From NCBI RefSeq assembly GCF_030272615.1, contig NC_081408.1, positions 407,990,889 through 408,054,888 of the forward strand: 64,000 nucleotides of DNA, written 5' to 3'. The notes under the pieces are model-generated. The model saw nothing but the letters and a program-made list of their open reading frames with translations. It was not told where the DNA came from and made no database searches. The stretch is from Cryptomeria japonica (taxonomy: Eukaryota > Streptophyta > Pinopsida > Cupressales > Cupressaceae). The stretch's first letter is position 1. Each line of letters begins with the position of its first letter. The position numbers and the translations under genes were made by a program. Below, in pieces: positions 20,997 through 32,639 of the stretch.

Positions 20997-22437
20997 TTTT
21001 GGCATATGATGAACCGATATGATGATTATGATGATAATGTATGTTGTCATTGATGTCAATAAGTACAGGTGAACCGGTATGAAGATTGGAAGAAGTTTTT
21101 ATTGATGTTCAAGTTGGAGAACCGGTATGAAGAGATGTAGTGAACCAGTGTCAGGTTTTCACTAAGTGTGACTACCAGTTGGTAGTCTCAGCTCTAGGAT
21201 TTCCGGTTTGGAAATCTAACTTGTGTGATGCAACCAGTGACACTCTGTGATGAGTTAGCTAAGAAATAAGGATGAGATAGAGATGCCACATCAATTTTAT
21301 GCATGTGAAAGATTTCCTTGAGGATCTTGCATGTGAAGATCGATTGCATTAAATGTCTACCTCGGGAATGGACATTCTTCTTAGCGTTATGTGAAGAGAG
21401 CGTGATGGGTTACTGATTTCTATGTGCGGTAAAGAATGGATGATGCAGAATGACTCGTGATCTGTTTGAGATTGTTTTATTCTATGCAAAGTGTTTGAAC
21501 GGTCAGGATTGGACAGCTTGTAATTGTAAACCTAAAATATTTAGGGTTTAGGGTTTATGCTACCGACCTAATTGCTGTCTGAAAGGTCGATGATTTTTAT
21601 TATTGTAAGTGTTGGCAAATGTTGTGTTTGTATCCGAGTGATGAGATACTTGCCAGACCAGTGAGTGGAAAACTGCAGTGTGATTGCAGAGTAGAGGAAC
21701 TAAAAAGGATCTGCCTTAGCATGTAGTGTTGTTATCAGATCAGAGCTTTACCTGTTGTCTTCTAACCATTTCAACAGTAGGGAAATCCCTTTGTCAGGTA
21801 GATTTAACAGGCTTCTTGTAAATCCTCTAACTAGGTGACTCAAGATCATTGAGTTCTTCAAATCCTCTAGCAAGGTAACCTTTGATAGGGTTTCAACCTT
21901 TAACAGGGTATATAGCCATCCCTTAACCGGGTGATCTTTAACAGAATCGGTTCCTAGCATAACCTTATTGTAAAGTCTTTAACCGGACTAGGCTCCTAAC
22001 AGAGCGAGCTTCAAAAGAGTTCAAAAACAAGCTTGTGGGTATTCATCCCTGTCGTGGTTTTTCCCATTTGGGTTTTCACGTGAAAAATTTGTGTGTCATG
22101 AGTTGTGTATTTTTCATGTGATGATTGAGTATTCTTTGTTTAGGTGATTATGCATGCAGAGCTAGTAGTTATGGTATTACTGATAGAACGCATGCATATT
22201 TATATTGGGGAAGTAGTTATCAAGTGTTGAATGTTATTTGAAGTATTCAGTTTTACTGGTTTAGATGTCTGAAGTCTTACTATGTTCAACCGTTATTGCC
22301 ATGGTTAAGTTCAATGATGAAGACAACCAGTTATCATTGTTTTAACTTGATAAGTTGTTGAGAAGTTTTTGTCTGTACTGATTCACCCCCCCCTCTCGGT
22401 ACCAGTTAGGGTATTTGTTGTTCATCATTATTCATCA
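20997..22437 (+). repeat. 3' LTR of element E
   Basis: It starts TTTTGGCATATGATG (TG start mutated to TT) and ends TTCATCATTATTCATCA, directly followed by the TSD copy TGCCT. It is colinear with the 5' LTR over its whole length. Confidence 0.92.
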
Positions 22438-22508
22438 TGCCTTTCATTTTTCACTTTGCATTCCAGAGAAGAAGAGGATAGAACTCTAAGAGAATATTAT
22501 CCAAGAGA

Positions 22509-25500
22509 TTGAAGCATGAAAGCGATTTCCCAAGCAAAAACCTAATTTGGTGGTTGAGGTATTTATCAGTGAAACTTTTCAAATTTGAAATTTTTGAAAT
22601 GGAAACTTCTAGTATTGTGACAACTCTTATTGCAGATGTCACTGAGAGAGCTCGACCAAATTTTAAGAAACACCCATTTATTTCCATGGAAGATGATCCA
22701 AAGAGTGCATTTTCATCGATTTTGCACGATGTTTTGCATATCAAGGATATTAGGGTTTACACTCACTACAACATCGAGGAGTTGAGAAGCTCTCATCTAT
22801 TGAATCTCTACAATAAGCAATTGATTGATGGAAATTTCAGGCTAAAACTAGAATTCCAAGTATTGGAAGAAAAGGGTTTTGTGTAGTTCGACAAATTTAT
22901 GATGTTCGATGATAACGAATGGGTCTGGTATGTTCTTAGCATAATGCATGACAATTTCATGTGGCTAAATAAGTCATTCAAGATCACCATAAATGCCATT
23001 AGGGTTGTAACTAGTTTGTGTTCATCTGGTGAACTACCCTCATTGAAGTCAGTGAAAAACCAAATTGTCATAGACGCAACCGATTCGAAGTTCGATAAAA
23101 CAACCATGACAATCAATGACATTTTGGAGTATGATGTTAGATTTTCTTCAATGGTGATTAGGTATAAGATATACTACACCAACAAAGAAAAAATTATTTC
23201 CAGAACTGCCATATATGCTACTTATGAGATGGTTCAGGAGAATAAAAATTATGACCTATGTGAACTGCTCTAGAGTGAGCTAATGAAGAACATAACCAAG
23301 ATCAAACAAGACAAGAAACATCCATTCAAATACAAAACTCTGATCTTGTGTTTGTTCTTTTACTTCATGAATGAAGTTCTGGGAGTTGGTCAAGTCCAAT
23401 GGGCTTATGATAGACCTGTAGGAGTGCATATTAGAGAATTACAATACAATGTTGGTGATACTAAGGCCCAAAAAACTATTTTATGGGGTTACTTAAAAAA
23501 AAAATCAGAGTGAAATTCATGATAGGGAGAGGATCCCTAAGTCTATAGTTTAGAAGTATCAGGATACAGTTTGCTTCATGGTGGATACAAACCAATGTTT
23601 GATGGAGGCTATTGAACCCAGGACTGTATGGATCATGCCCATGGGGTATAAGGTAGATGAGAAAATATTAGAACTATATGCTCAACATTTTTAAGCAAGT
23701 CGGTAGATCCCTCTGAGAAGAGATTTGGAACTTATGCTGAAAAGAGTTGAAATTGCACAAGCAATTTAAGAATTCAGAAACCTAGAGGAAAGTAAGGAAG
23801 GAAGTGGAAGTATATGCAAAAAGCATTGGTATCACAAAGGAGGTTGTCCAGGAAGCAAGTAAAAGGAACATCCTACTTGTAGAGGAGCCTATTAAGGAGA
23901 AGAAGGCTAAACTGAAAGTCTCAGCTCCCAAGCCAAAGCAAACCAGGAGCTCTGCACCCTCCTCCGATTCTGCTAAGCTAGTCAAAATTCCAATCAATCC
24001 ATCTGACAAGGGTGAGAAGAGGAAGAAAGAAAAGAGAACAAGAGTTTATGTCACTATGGAGGATGATGAGGAGATAAAGTCTGATGAAGAGGTGAATAAA
24101 ATGAAGACTAAGGGCACCAAAGCTTCAAAAGTCACTAAAGACAAGCCCTCTAGTGAAGGCCAAGACAAGAAGAAGGTGAAGACGGATTCTGACAAATCTG
24201 GCATGTTAGTCCAAGAGGTGGAAGAAGAATTAATAGTACAAGGTAATCTAAAGCCTCTTTCTAATTTTTATGACAAGTTTGATGGTGATGGCAAAAGAAT
24301 TTTAGAGGAAGCTACAATTAAATATTTGAACATCTACAGTAGGGCACTTATAGAAATAATGTCAGAGATTCCAAAAGGTTTGTATGATATCTTGGAAATG
24401 AGAAGACAAACTAATAAAGCTGAAGGAATATGTAATAGTTAGCATATGTCCGGTAATAGCAGTAGAAGAAATGAAAAGAATACTCAAGGAAACCCATCAA
24501 CATTTTAGAAGTAAAACTAAGATAAATAAGATTATGATTGGGCAAGTAGATGAGGTGATAAAGGACACATAGGCAATCTTGAAGCCAATTTTGGAAAGGA
24601 ATCGGTATGATGTTGACTCATTTTCTCAAGCATCACATAAAGAGTAGCCCAAAGATGATCAAGTTGATGTATGTGTTCTTTCTGTTCTAACAGAGGAAGA
24701 TGTAGTTAAAGATAAGTAGGGAGATGAGTTGGATAAAGTGAAGAGGAGATAGGTAATGATAACGAGGATGAGGATACACAAAATCCTCTGGATTAGCCCA
24801 TAGATACAATGCCCTCTGTTGAGACTCAAGCTCTAGTCGTTGATGATGTGGGTCTTAAAGAGGTTAAAACAAAAATAGACGCAGAAGATAAAAGGGTTGA
24901 AGCAAAAGACACTGCATATGATGTAAAAGATTTTCTTGAAAAAGATAAGCAATCTTTTTATGATTTGACATTGTCCCAAGGACCAATTAACTTGTATTCT
25001 CTCTCTCTCTCATCCAGAAGCTAAAGTTAGAATCACTTGCACAAGCTAAGGCAAGAGAGGAGAACTTAAAGTCTCACATAGAGGACAGTGAGCTTGTGAG
25101 TCTTGCATCTGGTATCCTAGAGAAAATAATGCCTGCATTTCAAAAGGATACATCTGATTCCCCTTCTAGCCAGCTGAAAAATTTGATCAATTTCGTAAGT
25201 ACTCATTTTGAGTCATTAGAGAAGTCACTCGAGGTCAAGGTCTGCAATGAATCTAATGCTAAGAGGCTCAAGACATTAAAGAGAATGATTGTAGATGATA
25301 GAGTTGTGTTAGACACTTGTATCAAGAGCATTCAAGATGCATTATCCAAAGGAGGCAATATTTACAAACCATGTCTAACATTGTCAAAGTTTACTAAGAA
25401 TATTGAGAAGCGGTCCAAGGAGCATGAAAAGCAGTTAGCCAGTATATCTCAATCATTTGATCCCTTGTCAGTCTTTGCGGCTAATAATGAAGATCAAGTA

Positions 25501-25790
25501 ATATCTCTACTTGAAAAAATCAAGAGTTTGAGCTATGACAAGGAAAATATTATTGGTAGAGTTGGTGAACTTAAAAGTCACATCACTCCTAAGTTGGACA
25601 CATTGCTCAATGCCTTGAAGGATGCTCAGGATGCTCAGGACACCAGTGAACCCTCATATCTTAAATCAGCAGAGATGCAAGCATACCTATTTATTGGTCT
25701 CACATTTGTTATAGAGTATCTCAAGAAGGGTTGGGATAGCCATTTGGGCTCATTGAAAAACACTTTTACAAATATCTTCAAGTTTTTGTA
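22509..25790 (+). pseudogene. Large accessory ORF of element C, unknown function
   Basis: I do not recognise a named family. Three consecutive segments (22509-22886, 22899-23273, 23283-23513) share one frame and are separated only by TAG codons; a run of A near 23502 then shifts the frame. Segment one has a globular look (HPFISMEDDPKSAFSSIL). At about 23250-23390 the pattern YDLCELL, FKYKTLILCLFFYFMNE resembles a block in element D1 (about 10870-10990). The middle (about 23860-24230) is a very basic Lys/Glu/Ser-rich stretch with bipartite nuclear-signal look. The C-terminal part (25096-25790) is helical. It occupies the place where pol would be. Confidence 0.6.
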
Positions 25791-25880
25791 AGTTAGTGAG
25801 GTTTGTATGTACACATGCCACTGTATATAGAATTTTGTGTGAATTTTGGCATCTGTATCTCTACCTTTTCCATTGATGTC

Positions 25881-26043
25881 AAAGGGGGAGTGTATGAAAC
25901 TGAAAAATATTGTATTCATCTTAGGGGGATTTCCAAAATTTTGGAATTTTGAGATTTTGAGTTTTGCAGTGTATATATGTTGGTATTGATTCTGACACTT
26001 AGTCATTTTTTACTGTGTTGTCATCAATAATAAAGGGGGAGAT
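25881..26043 (+). other. Two polypurine tracts at the 3' end of element C
   Basis: AAAGGGGGAG at 25881-25890 and AAAGGGGGAGAT at 26032-26043; the second abuts the 3' LTR. The doubled arrangement repeats what is seen in element E. Confidence 0.75.
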
Positions 26044-27180
26044 TGTTGGCAAGAGACACTGTGCAGGTCATCCAATCTTGTCATTGATGGCATCTAAAGT
26101 AAGATATCTCATCCGCAATGATTGATTTTTCTCTACTAGAAGTCATAATGAAAATTTGGTTAAGTTTGGTGAGTTAGAACAAAGCACACGATAAAATGTA
26201 GTATTTTGGTTAGCATTTCATTTCGGTTAAATTTTTTGTGTTACAGAGATAGAGGAAGATAGTTATATGTTTGGAGTACCTTGTTCCAGAATCTTAGCCT
26301 CTAGTGATGATTGTCGCATGAGTTAGAAGATCTGGTGTACATGTTTTTGGGTTGAACAGTGTGGTATGGACATCTTGGATAGTTGATCATTGTGTAGAAT
26401 TGATGGAGTAATTTTGGTGATTGTTTTTGTGATCGAGGATTTTTAGCTGACATTTGGGAAGCGTGTGGACAATTATTTTTGGTCTGCATATTCATTGGAG
26501 TTCCGATTGAGCCGACTATATGTATGCACATTTCATTATTTGTATAGTGTTCTTGAAGCTGACATGTAGAAGACCTAATTTCGTGTTGCAAATATATAAG
26601 ACCGATGGATATGATCATTTTGTATATTGGTGGATATGTGAAATGTGTTTGTGATCGATTGTGTGCAGTTTCACGTGCACAAGTGAAGGATTTATGCTCT
26701 GAAATATTGTAGAACAATGGAATAGAGTAGTGCAGCAGAGCAGTGTGAGATTAAGTGTTTTGTGCTTATCTGGAACTGTACTTTGGCATTTGTAGATGCT
26801 ATTTTTTAGTTCAGACATTTCAATTATCTTTTGTAAAAGATATTGTAAGACAATGAGTCTTCCTAGGGTCGTAGCCCTTTATATTTTGAGCAGTGAGCTC
26901 TAGGTAGTGTGCCTGAATGCATGTGCACTCCCAATGTAATATTTCTATACTTCTGCAGAGTATATTTATATTGTGGGTCTCATCCCACCATGGTTTTTTC
27001 CTTGACTAAGTTCTCCATGTATAAAAATCTTGGTGTTATGGTGGTGTGGATATTTGCTTTATGTGTTTGCATCTCTCTCTTGTTGATTTGCTTTAAGTGC
27101 TTGAAAGAACGAGTTAATAATGTTATAAATTGCAAAACACTGATTCCCCCCCCCCCTCTCAATGTTCCTCGATTCCAACA
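26044..27180 (+). repeat. 3' LTR of element C
   Basis: It starts TGTTGGCAAGAGACACTG and ends CTCGATTCCAACA. It is colinear with 12506-13640 with many scattered transitions, so C is clearly older than a fresh insertion. The following AAAGT pairs with AAAGC before the 5' LTR. Confidence 0.88.
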
Positions 27181-28310
27181 AAAGTACCAAGCACATAGTA
27201 GCCTATACTATTATATGGGGTAGAGGAAAAAGTGGGGGATGCAATTGTAAGGACACTATGAAATGCATCAACTATTGAAGAAACAACAATTACAGTCCAC
27301 TCTTCACTTTTTGTACAGGAAGCGGTAGAGGAAGAAGAGAAGAGGCACAAGAAATTGAAGAAGCAACATACAACTCTCAATGCCTCTTTCAATCAATTAT
27401 ATATGGAAAACATTAGATTGAGAAAGGAGATAGCAAAGAAAGAATATTCCTTTGCTATAATAATTGAGCAACGACCTCCTCCCCAGGAACAATACAAGCA
27501 GGTTGGATTGGGAGAATTCGATGATGCTCCTCCCCCCTCCATTTTTTATCTTGAAATGCTAAGTGATAGAAATAGGGCCTTGGCATGGGTAATAAAGAAT
27601 AAAGATAGAATGTTGGATTTGGCCAAGGTCAAGGGAAAATAAAAATGTTTGAAGGTCATGAAAGACACAGTTTTGCATTTACATGGGCATATTTTGAATA
27701 AGTTGGATGAGGTCCATTCCTCATACCAACACATTTTTTAGGTCCATAAGCAAACATAAGACCTTGTCAATTCTTTAAATCGTTGAGGGCTACATGGCAA
27801 CCCATAGCCACAATTTTGAAGGAACTATTATTGACTGTTAAGAATTTACCCTTAGCCTCTCCCAATTATTGGAGCCATGTGGAAGAACTATAATGTAATG
27901 ACTAGAGATTTGCAGTATATTGAGGGTTGGGAGGCACCATTAGAGGAAAAATGAATTCTTTTAAAGATTTGCAGCATTAGACAATTCCCAAAATCTTGGG
28001 AAGGGGTAATCAAATAAAGGCCTTGGAAGAGTGGAAACGAGATTTTGAGATGGCCATACAGTCAGCATTAAATCAACTTACATGGGAAAATCAATCCCTA
28101 AAGGACACATATTATTTGATTATTGACAAAATTTTAGAAGTTGATTCTTTGTATCTAAAATTAAATTTTGAAGTTAAAAATGCAATGGATAATAAGACAA
28201 GGGAAGCATTAAGTAAGTTGCAAGAGCCAAAAACTTTTAGCTGGCCCACCATTGCACAAATTGAGAACTGGCACAAGGAGCATCACACGCTGAAAGAAGA
28301 ATAGCCAGAA
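27181..28310 (+). pseudogene. Element D1 ORF, 3' part
   Basis: This continues D1 beyond the inserted element C. The longest open block (27355-27642) is helical: a KKQHTTLNASFNQLYMENI coil, then a PPPQEQ stretch and an acidic tail. A second block (27996-28304) has LEEWKRDFEMAIQSALNQL and is also helical. The D2 copy near 37560-37760 has the same coil followed by PPP. Stops and frame changes separate the blocks. No enzymatic motif is visible. Confidence 0.5.
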
Positions 28311-29489
28311 GAAGAGTAGCTTTCCTCATCAGTTTTTGTTTGCCATATTCTTTTTGCAAGATTATTTTGTAGATGGACACTTTTTGGCTCATATTTAGCT
28401 CGTACCTCCCAAGGGCAACATCAACTTCATCACAAAATTTTGAATTCAGATAGGGATGAATGCCAAAATATGGAGACACCTCAGCCCTACTACACTTCAT
28501 CCTGCAGCTCCCATCCCAAGAAGTAGTTATCTCGGTTGCCTCTTCTTCTCTTTCAAAATTGATTTTTGTCTTGTACTGGTAAAGATGCCTTATGACATAT
28601 TCTCATTGTAATGCAACCATTTTTTGACATGTGTACTATTGGCCTAAAGCTTATCATGCTCCCTTGTGCTATAAAAGGAAAATCAAGGCCATTAGTAAAG
28701 GATTATGGAATTAGAAAAGAAGGTAGAATTTATAGGGTATAAATTCTCGGTAATAGAGAAAAGCTTTTGTAGAATCTACTATTTCGTTGTGATCAAAATG
28801 TATACATTATTTTGAATCAATGAAAAGAAGCAATTTAGATTGTCTCCAATTTTGTGTATCCATTATATGAATTAGTATTTTAATGATGCATTGATTTGTC
28901 TTCTATAATGGAGAATGTGTAACTTGGGTAATGAGTCTCTTTTAATGAAAGGGTTAAATACCATGTCTCACTTGCAGTAATGCAATTGCATTATATTGTG
29001 ATTTTCAAAAAGAATCTGAATGTTTGTTTCAACAACATTGTATGTAAGGCATAAATGTTGAACTGGGGTTTATTAAGTGAATGTATACAATCATATGTCA
29101 TGGGTATTATGCAACTTGACTCTGTTACCAGATTAATAGGCACTGGTTCTTACTTTCTTAGTTGTTCCAGGGTCAGTAGAATTTTAATAATCTCTACTTT
29201 CTATTGCAGAAGTAGTTTGGTGTAGGATTTCATCTCCATCTGCACTTTAATGTTGTCAAACCAAGTGAAGCAATTTAAATCAAGGATATCATATTTCCTT
29301 GGTATATTTTCATTGAGATGCATTTGTTATTTAGCAATAACACAGATAGCTTGTCATATGTCAAGGGTATTGCAAGTACACCTGCCTAGGTTTTGCAAAG
29401 CCTGAAGGACAAGAGATCATTAGCCTTTAGCTAAGACATCGTTCGTTGGCCACTGAACTAAAGGTATATTGACTAAGCTTGACAAACTT
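28311..29489. other. Gene-free stretch, possible terminal part of D1
   Basis: No coding sequence is supported. CTATAAAAGG near 28670 could be a TATA box, and the following 200 bp have the look of an LTR or a transcript start region, but I found no second copy inside the window to prove a terminal repeat. The remainder is A/T-rich without visible structure. Confidence 0.3.
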
Positions 29490-30380
29490 ATAGGAATTCT
29501 TTAGATAATCAATTGGAACAACCAGTAGTTGGGAGGGTTGCAAAAAGAAGAGAACTTTGGGAGGTTGAAAGTTTTATATGCTCTACAAAATAGATGTAGA
29601 TAGGCAGAGTTATGGGATTGGAAAACCATTTAGATTTTTTTTGGTCTTTTAGTGCTTTAAGTGGTGCTCTATGGGTGTGAGTCATGGGTTAGTAGCACCT
29701 CTAACTCAAATTGGAAACAACTCGAGAAAGTTCAAAAGCATTTGATCACAAGCAAGTTCAAAAAAATAAAATTAAAAGTTTTATTCCTTATGAGATTATG
29801 TTGAGAGAAATGGGGACAAATTCTACTAAAGCAATTGCTATGATGTGTCTCATAAGATTTTTAAAAAGAGTTAAATAAATGGAAGTTAGTAGATGGCCTA
29901 AGGTTGTTTTCGATGACAACATGAGAAAAATAAATTAGACATGGATGTAATAAAATAGTAAATGGATGAGAAAATGGAATATTTACTTCAATGTTCACCT
30001 CATGAATAACAGAAAGATAAAAGCTTTTGTTTTAAATAAGTTTTGCAAGGGTATATGGGTAAAGTACTAAGGAGAATTTAAAAGAAGTATTGCCCTAGAG
30101 AGTTTAATACCAACTGCAATCATCAACAAAAAATGTGTATAGCAACCAATATTTCATAGAGAGCCAAAATTCTTATTGCTCAATTAAGAACCAACTCTCA
30201 TCAACTACAATGTGAAATGTGGAGGTGGAAAAGACCTAAAGAAGCATGTGAAGAAAGGGTGTGCATTTTTTACAATACTTAGGCAGTTGAATCATAAAAC
30301 CATTTTATTATGGAAAGTATGATACATTCATGGGCATCAGAGACAAGCATGTGAATATAATGACAGTTGTTTCTTGGCAC
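29490..30380 (+). pseudogene. LINE ORF2 3' end, degenerate
   Basis: Translation in shifting frames gives VGRVAKRRELWEVESF, then the end of the reverse transcriptase region near GCESWVSSTSNSNWKQLEKV (about 29680-29740). It continues through a Lys-rich stretch to AKILIAQLRTNSHQLQCEMW (about 30170-30230), and then the region of the C-terminal Cys/His motif. These are blocks I associate with conifer LINE ORF2 C-termini. Several stops and frameshifts are present and the 5' part, including the catalytic core, is absent, as expected for 5'-truncated LINE insertion. Confidence 0.65.
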
Positions 30381-30965
30381 AATTGATTGAATGAGAAGTC
30401 CATTGAGAAGATGGGAAAAAGACTAAAATGCAAAAGACCAAAATGACAAGGTCGATTGTCTCATAGGCTATTTTTAGCCTCATGGACGTTAAAAAGATAT
30501 ATCTATCTATTTTCTTTTTTATTATTTTGTAGGAGCTTCAACTTGCTTGCCTAGACAATAATTAGCATATAAGTATAGTATTTTAGAGAAAATTTATAAG
30601 AAATGTGAGCATTAATTAATATTAACAGGTATTTAATAATGACAATAAGGGGTGGAGTGTAAAAGCTTCTACATATGAATAAAAACTTATTTTTTATGAT
30701 AAATTTGATAGCATTTACATATCAAAATATTAATATTTAATTATGAACAAAATAGTTATAAATAAGAACTACACAAAAACAAATATATATCTTTATCAAA
30801 ATTATAATTTTAAAATAGATGTATAAGTACTATTCATTATTTAGAACTTAAATAATTACCTAGAAATATTAAATGAAAATATTAAAAATAAATCTAATGT
30901 TTCATAATTAAAAAAAAACAAAAAAAAACTAAGTTATTAGTATATATTAATCCCTTTAACAGTAT
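30381..30965. other. A/T-rich gene-free stretch
   Basis: It contains poly-A-like runs near 30905-30930 and no open frame of note. It may include the LINE tail region and spacer before the SINE. Confidence 0.4.
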
Positions 30966-31210
30966 AACCTGAGTTGGCCTAGTGGTGGAGAACTTTTGCT
31001 CTTGAAAGAGAGGTCACGAGTTCAAATCCCACAAGGGGGTGAGGTATGTACACCTCTCGACGATAATTTATTTGGGCGTTGATTCTCCCAATGCTGAGGT
31101 GATATTTGACAAAGCGTCTGCCCCTGAGATCGTCTGTGTCCAAGTCAAGTCAAGTCACTTGGATGGTATGGGTCGTGATAGAGAGGTTTTTTTGTTTTTG
31201 TTTTTAATTA
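30966..31210 (+). mobile_element. tRNA-derived SINE
   Basis: The head has a box A-like TGGCCTAGTGG (about 30975-30985) and a box B-like GAGTTCAAATCC (31018-31029), at tRNA-gene spacing. These form the internal RNA polymerase III promoter. The downstream body has GGGCGTTGATTCTCCCAATG and the end is T-rich (GTTTTTTTGTTTTTGTTTTT), like the plant Au-type SINEs, which end in T runs. The head cannot fold as a functional tRNA without changes, so it is not called as a tRNA gene. Confidence 0.65.
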
Positions 31211-31599
31211 ATTGCCCTGATATGCAGATTCACACGATTATGATTGTGTTGGAACTAGTAAAAATTGTCTAACTTTAGGGACTTCATTTGTCTTTTAAGC
31301 ATCCAAACACCTTAAATCTTATGTTCACATTGGTCATACATTTAATTTGTTATTGACTTCCATTTTTCAATTACTAGTCACTTAAGTCATGATTTGTGTG
31401 TTTCTAAACACATTTCAACTAGCCTATACGCTATAACTTCCTCATTTTTCCTGGTCGGCTCGGTATTTCCTAAGTTCCCAAGTCTTTGATTTCATTTTCG
31501 AAGACGTAAAGTTTGTGACCCATGACCCCTTAATGTCCCCCTTGTCCCTAGTAGAGTCTAAGTGTTCATGTGTGTCAAAATTCATCTAAGTAGTAGGCA
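31211..31599. other. Gene-free spacer
   Basis: Mixed-composition sequence with no supported gene, repeat or terminal motif. Confidence 0.4.
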
Positions 31600-32210
31600 C
31601 CATCATTGGAGCTTAATTATCATCGAGGCCTTTGAAAAGCTCCAATGATCCAATGAAATGGACCAGGAGGTCTCGCATGGCATATAGCCAACATATCAAG
31701 AAAGCTTCTACTATCGTACAATCCAACGATGGGATAGTGGGTGGTGAGTTAGCAACACATCGATGGAACTTTAGATGTCATTGGAACCTTCCCAAGGTTC
31801 CAACGATCCAACAATATAAGAGGTGGCAATGATGTGTCAAGCAATGGATGATATCATTGGAACTTAGCTTATTATTGTAGACCCTTCCAAGCTTTAACAA
31901 TCCAATGATCAAGAGAAGGGGAAGATTGTGTGGCTAGTGGGCCCAAGCCCATCATTGAGACTTGAAACATCATTGGAGCTTCTTCCAGGCTCCAATGACC
32001 GGGTGATGGAGATGAAATGCATGAAGTGGCAGCTTGTGTTGATGCTTATATGGCATATGACGAAGATATCATTAGAACTTATATCATTGTTGGAACATCT
32101 TTCAAGTTCCAATGATGCCATCGTGGGTGATGACAAAGACATCAGTGAAGCTCTAATGCATCATCGTAACATCTTTTGGGTTCCAATGACCAAAGTGATG
32201 ATATGATTTA
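31600..32210. repeat. Array of about six imperfect hairpins of the TCATTGGARC / GYTCCAATGA type
   Basis: A left arm such as CATCATTGGAGCTT or GTCATTGGAACCTT is followed within 10-45 bp by the complementary right arm such as GGCTCCAATGA or AGGTTCCAACGA. Right arms end near 31650, 31810, 31910, 31998, 32115 and 32190. Spacing between hairpins is irregular (about 75-160 bp). Small open frames on both strands across the array are consequences of the repeats. Confidence 0.7.
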
Positions 32211-32639
32211 CATTGTTGGAGACTTTTCAAACTTGGTTGATAATCAATGATATTTTAGATCGACGGTGGAGATTTGAATATGCTAATGATCTAACTAACA
32301 ATATGAATGCTCACATGATTTTACATTAATGAGGCATAATTGATTGATTTAAATGGGATTTCTTGCCAAATTCTTATCGTAAATTAATAACAAGAATTCT
32401 CGAAGCTCCAAGCAAAGAAAGATAGTGATTTTGAATGGTTTTCTCTTGTATTGGAAGGGATTTTTTTAGAAGCTTTAAAGTATTCGTTCCATTGAAATAT
32501 TAAGTTATTGTTTTTTCTCTAGCAAATTAAGCTTTATTGCTTTCAATTTGGCTTTTCATGATTCCAGTTAGGATTTTTCATGTAATTGTGTTGTCAAAAA
32601 TCAAATCCTAGATTAAAGCTCACAATAAATTGACCCCTA
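32211..32639. other. Gene-free spacer
   Basis: A/T-rich sequence without a supported gene or repeat boundary. The D2 coding-like sequence starts around 32640. Confidence 0.35.

Larger units (their letters stand above)
15174..22437 (+). mobile_element. Element E: full-length Ty1/copia retrotransposon, decayed
   Basis: It is bounded by a perfect 5-bp TSD TGCCT (15169-15173 and 22438-22442). The order is 5' LTR, primer site, gag, protease, integrase, reverse transcriptase, RNase H, polypurine tract, 3' LTR, which is the Ty1/copia order. Total length is 7,264 bp. It sits inside element C, so it is younger than C. Many in-frame stops make it non-autonomous now. Confidence 0.95.
12506..27180 (+). 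mobile_element. Element C: LTR retrotransposon without recognisable pol
   Basis: It has LTRs of about 1.13 kb at 12506-13640 and 26044-27180, a primer site at 13643, and polypurine tract at 26032-26043. Flanks AAAGC (12501-12505) and AAAGT (27181-27185) fit a 5-bp TSD with one transition. Excluding the nested element E, the internal part is about 5.1 kb: gag, then a large unknown ORF, and no protease, integrase, reverse transcriptase or RNase H that I can find. Such elements depend on enzymes supplied by autonomous relatives; E, which has similar LTR ends and primer site, is a candidate type of helper (inference). Confidence 0.85.

Noticed and set aside
31632..32206. Small ORFs on both strands across the hairpin array
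   Set aside because: They arise from the repeated inverted arms and have no conserved protein pattern.
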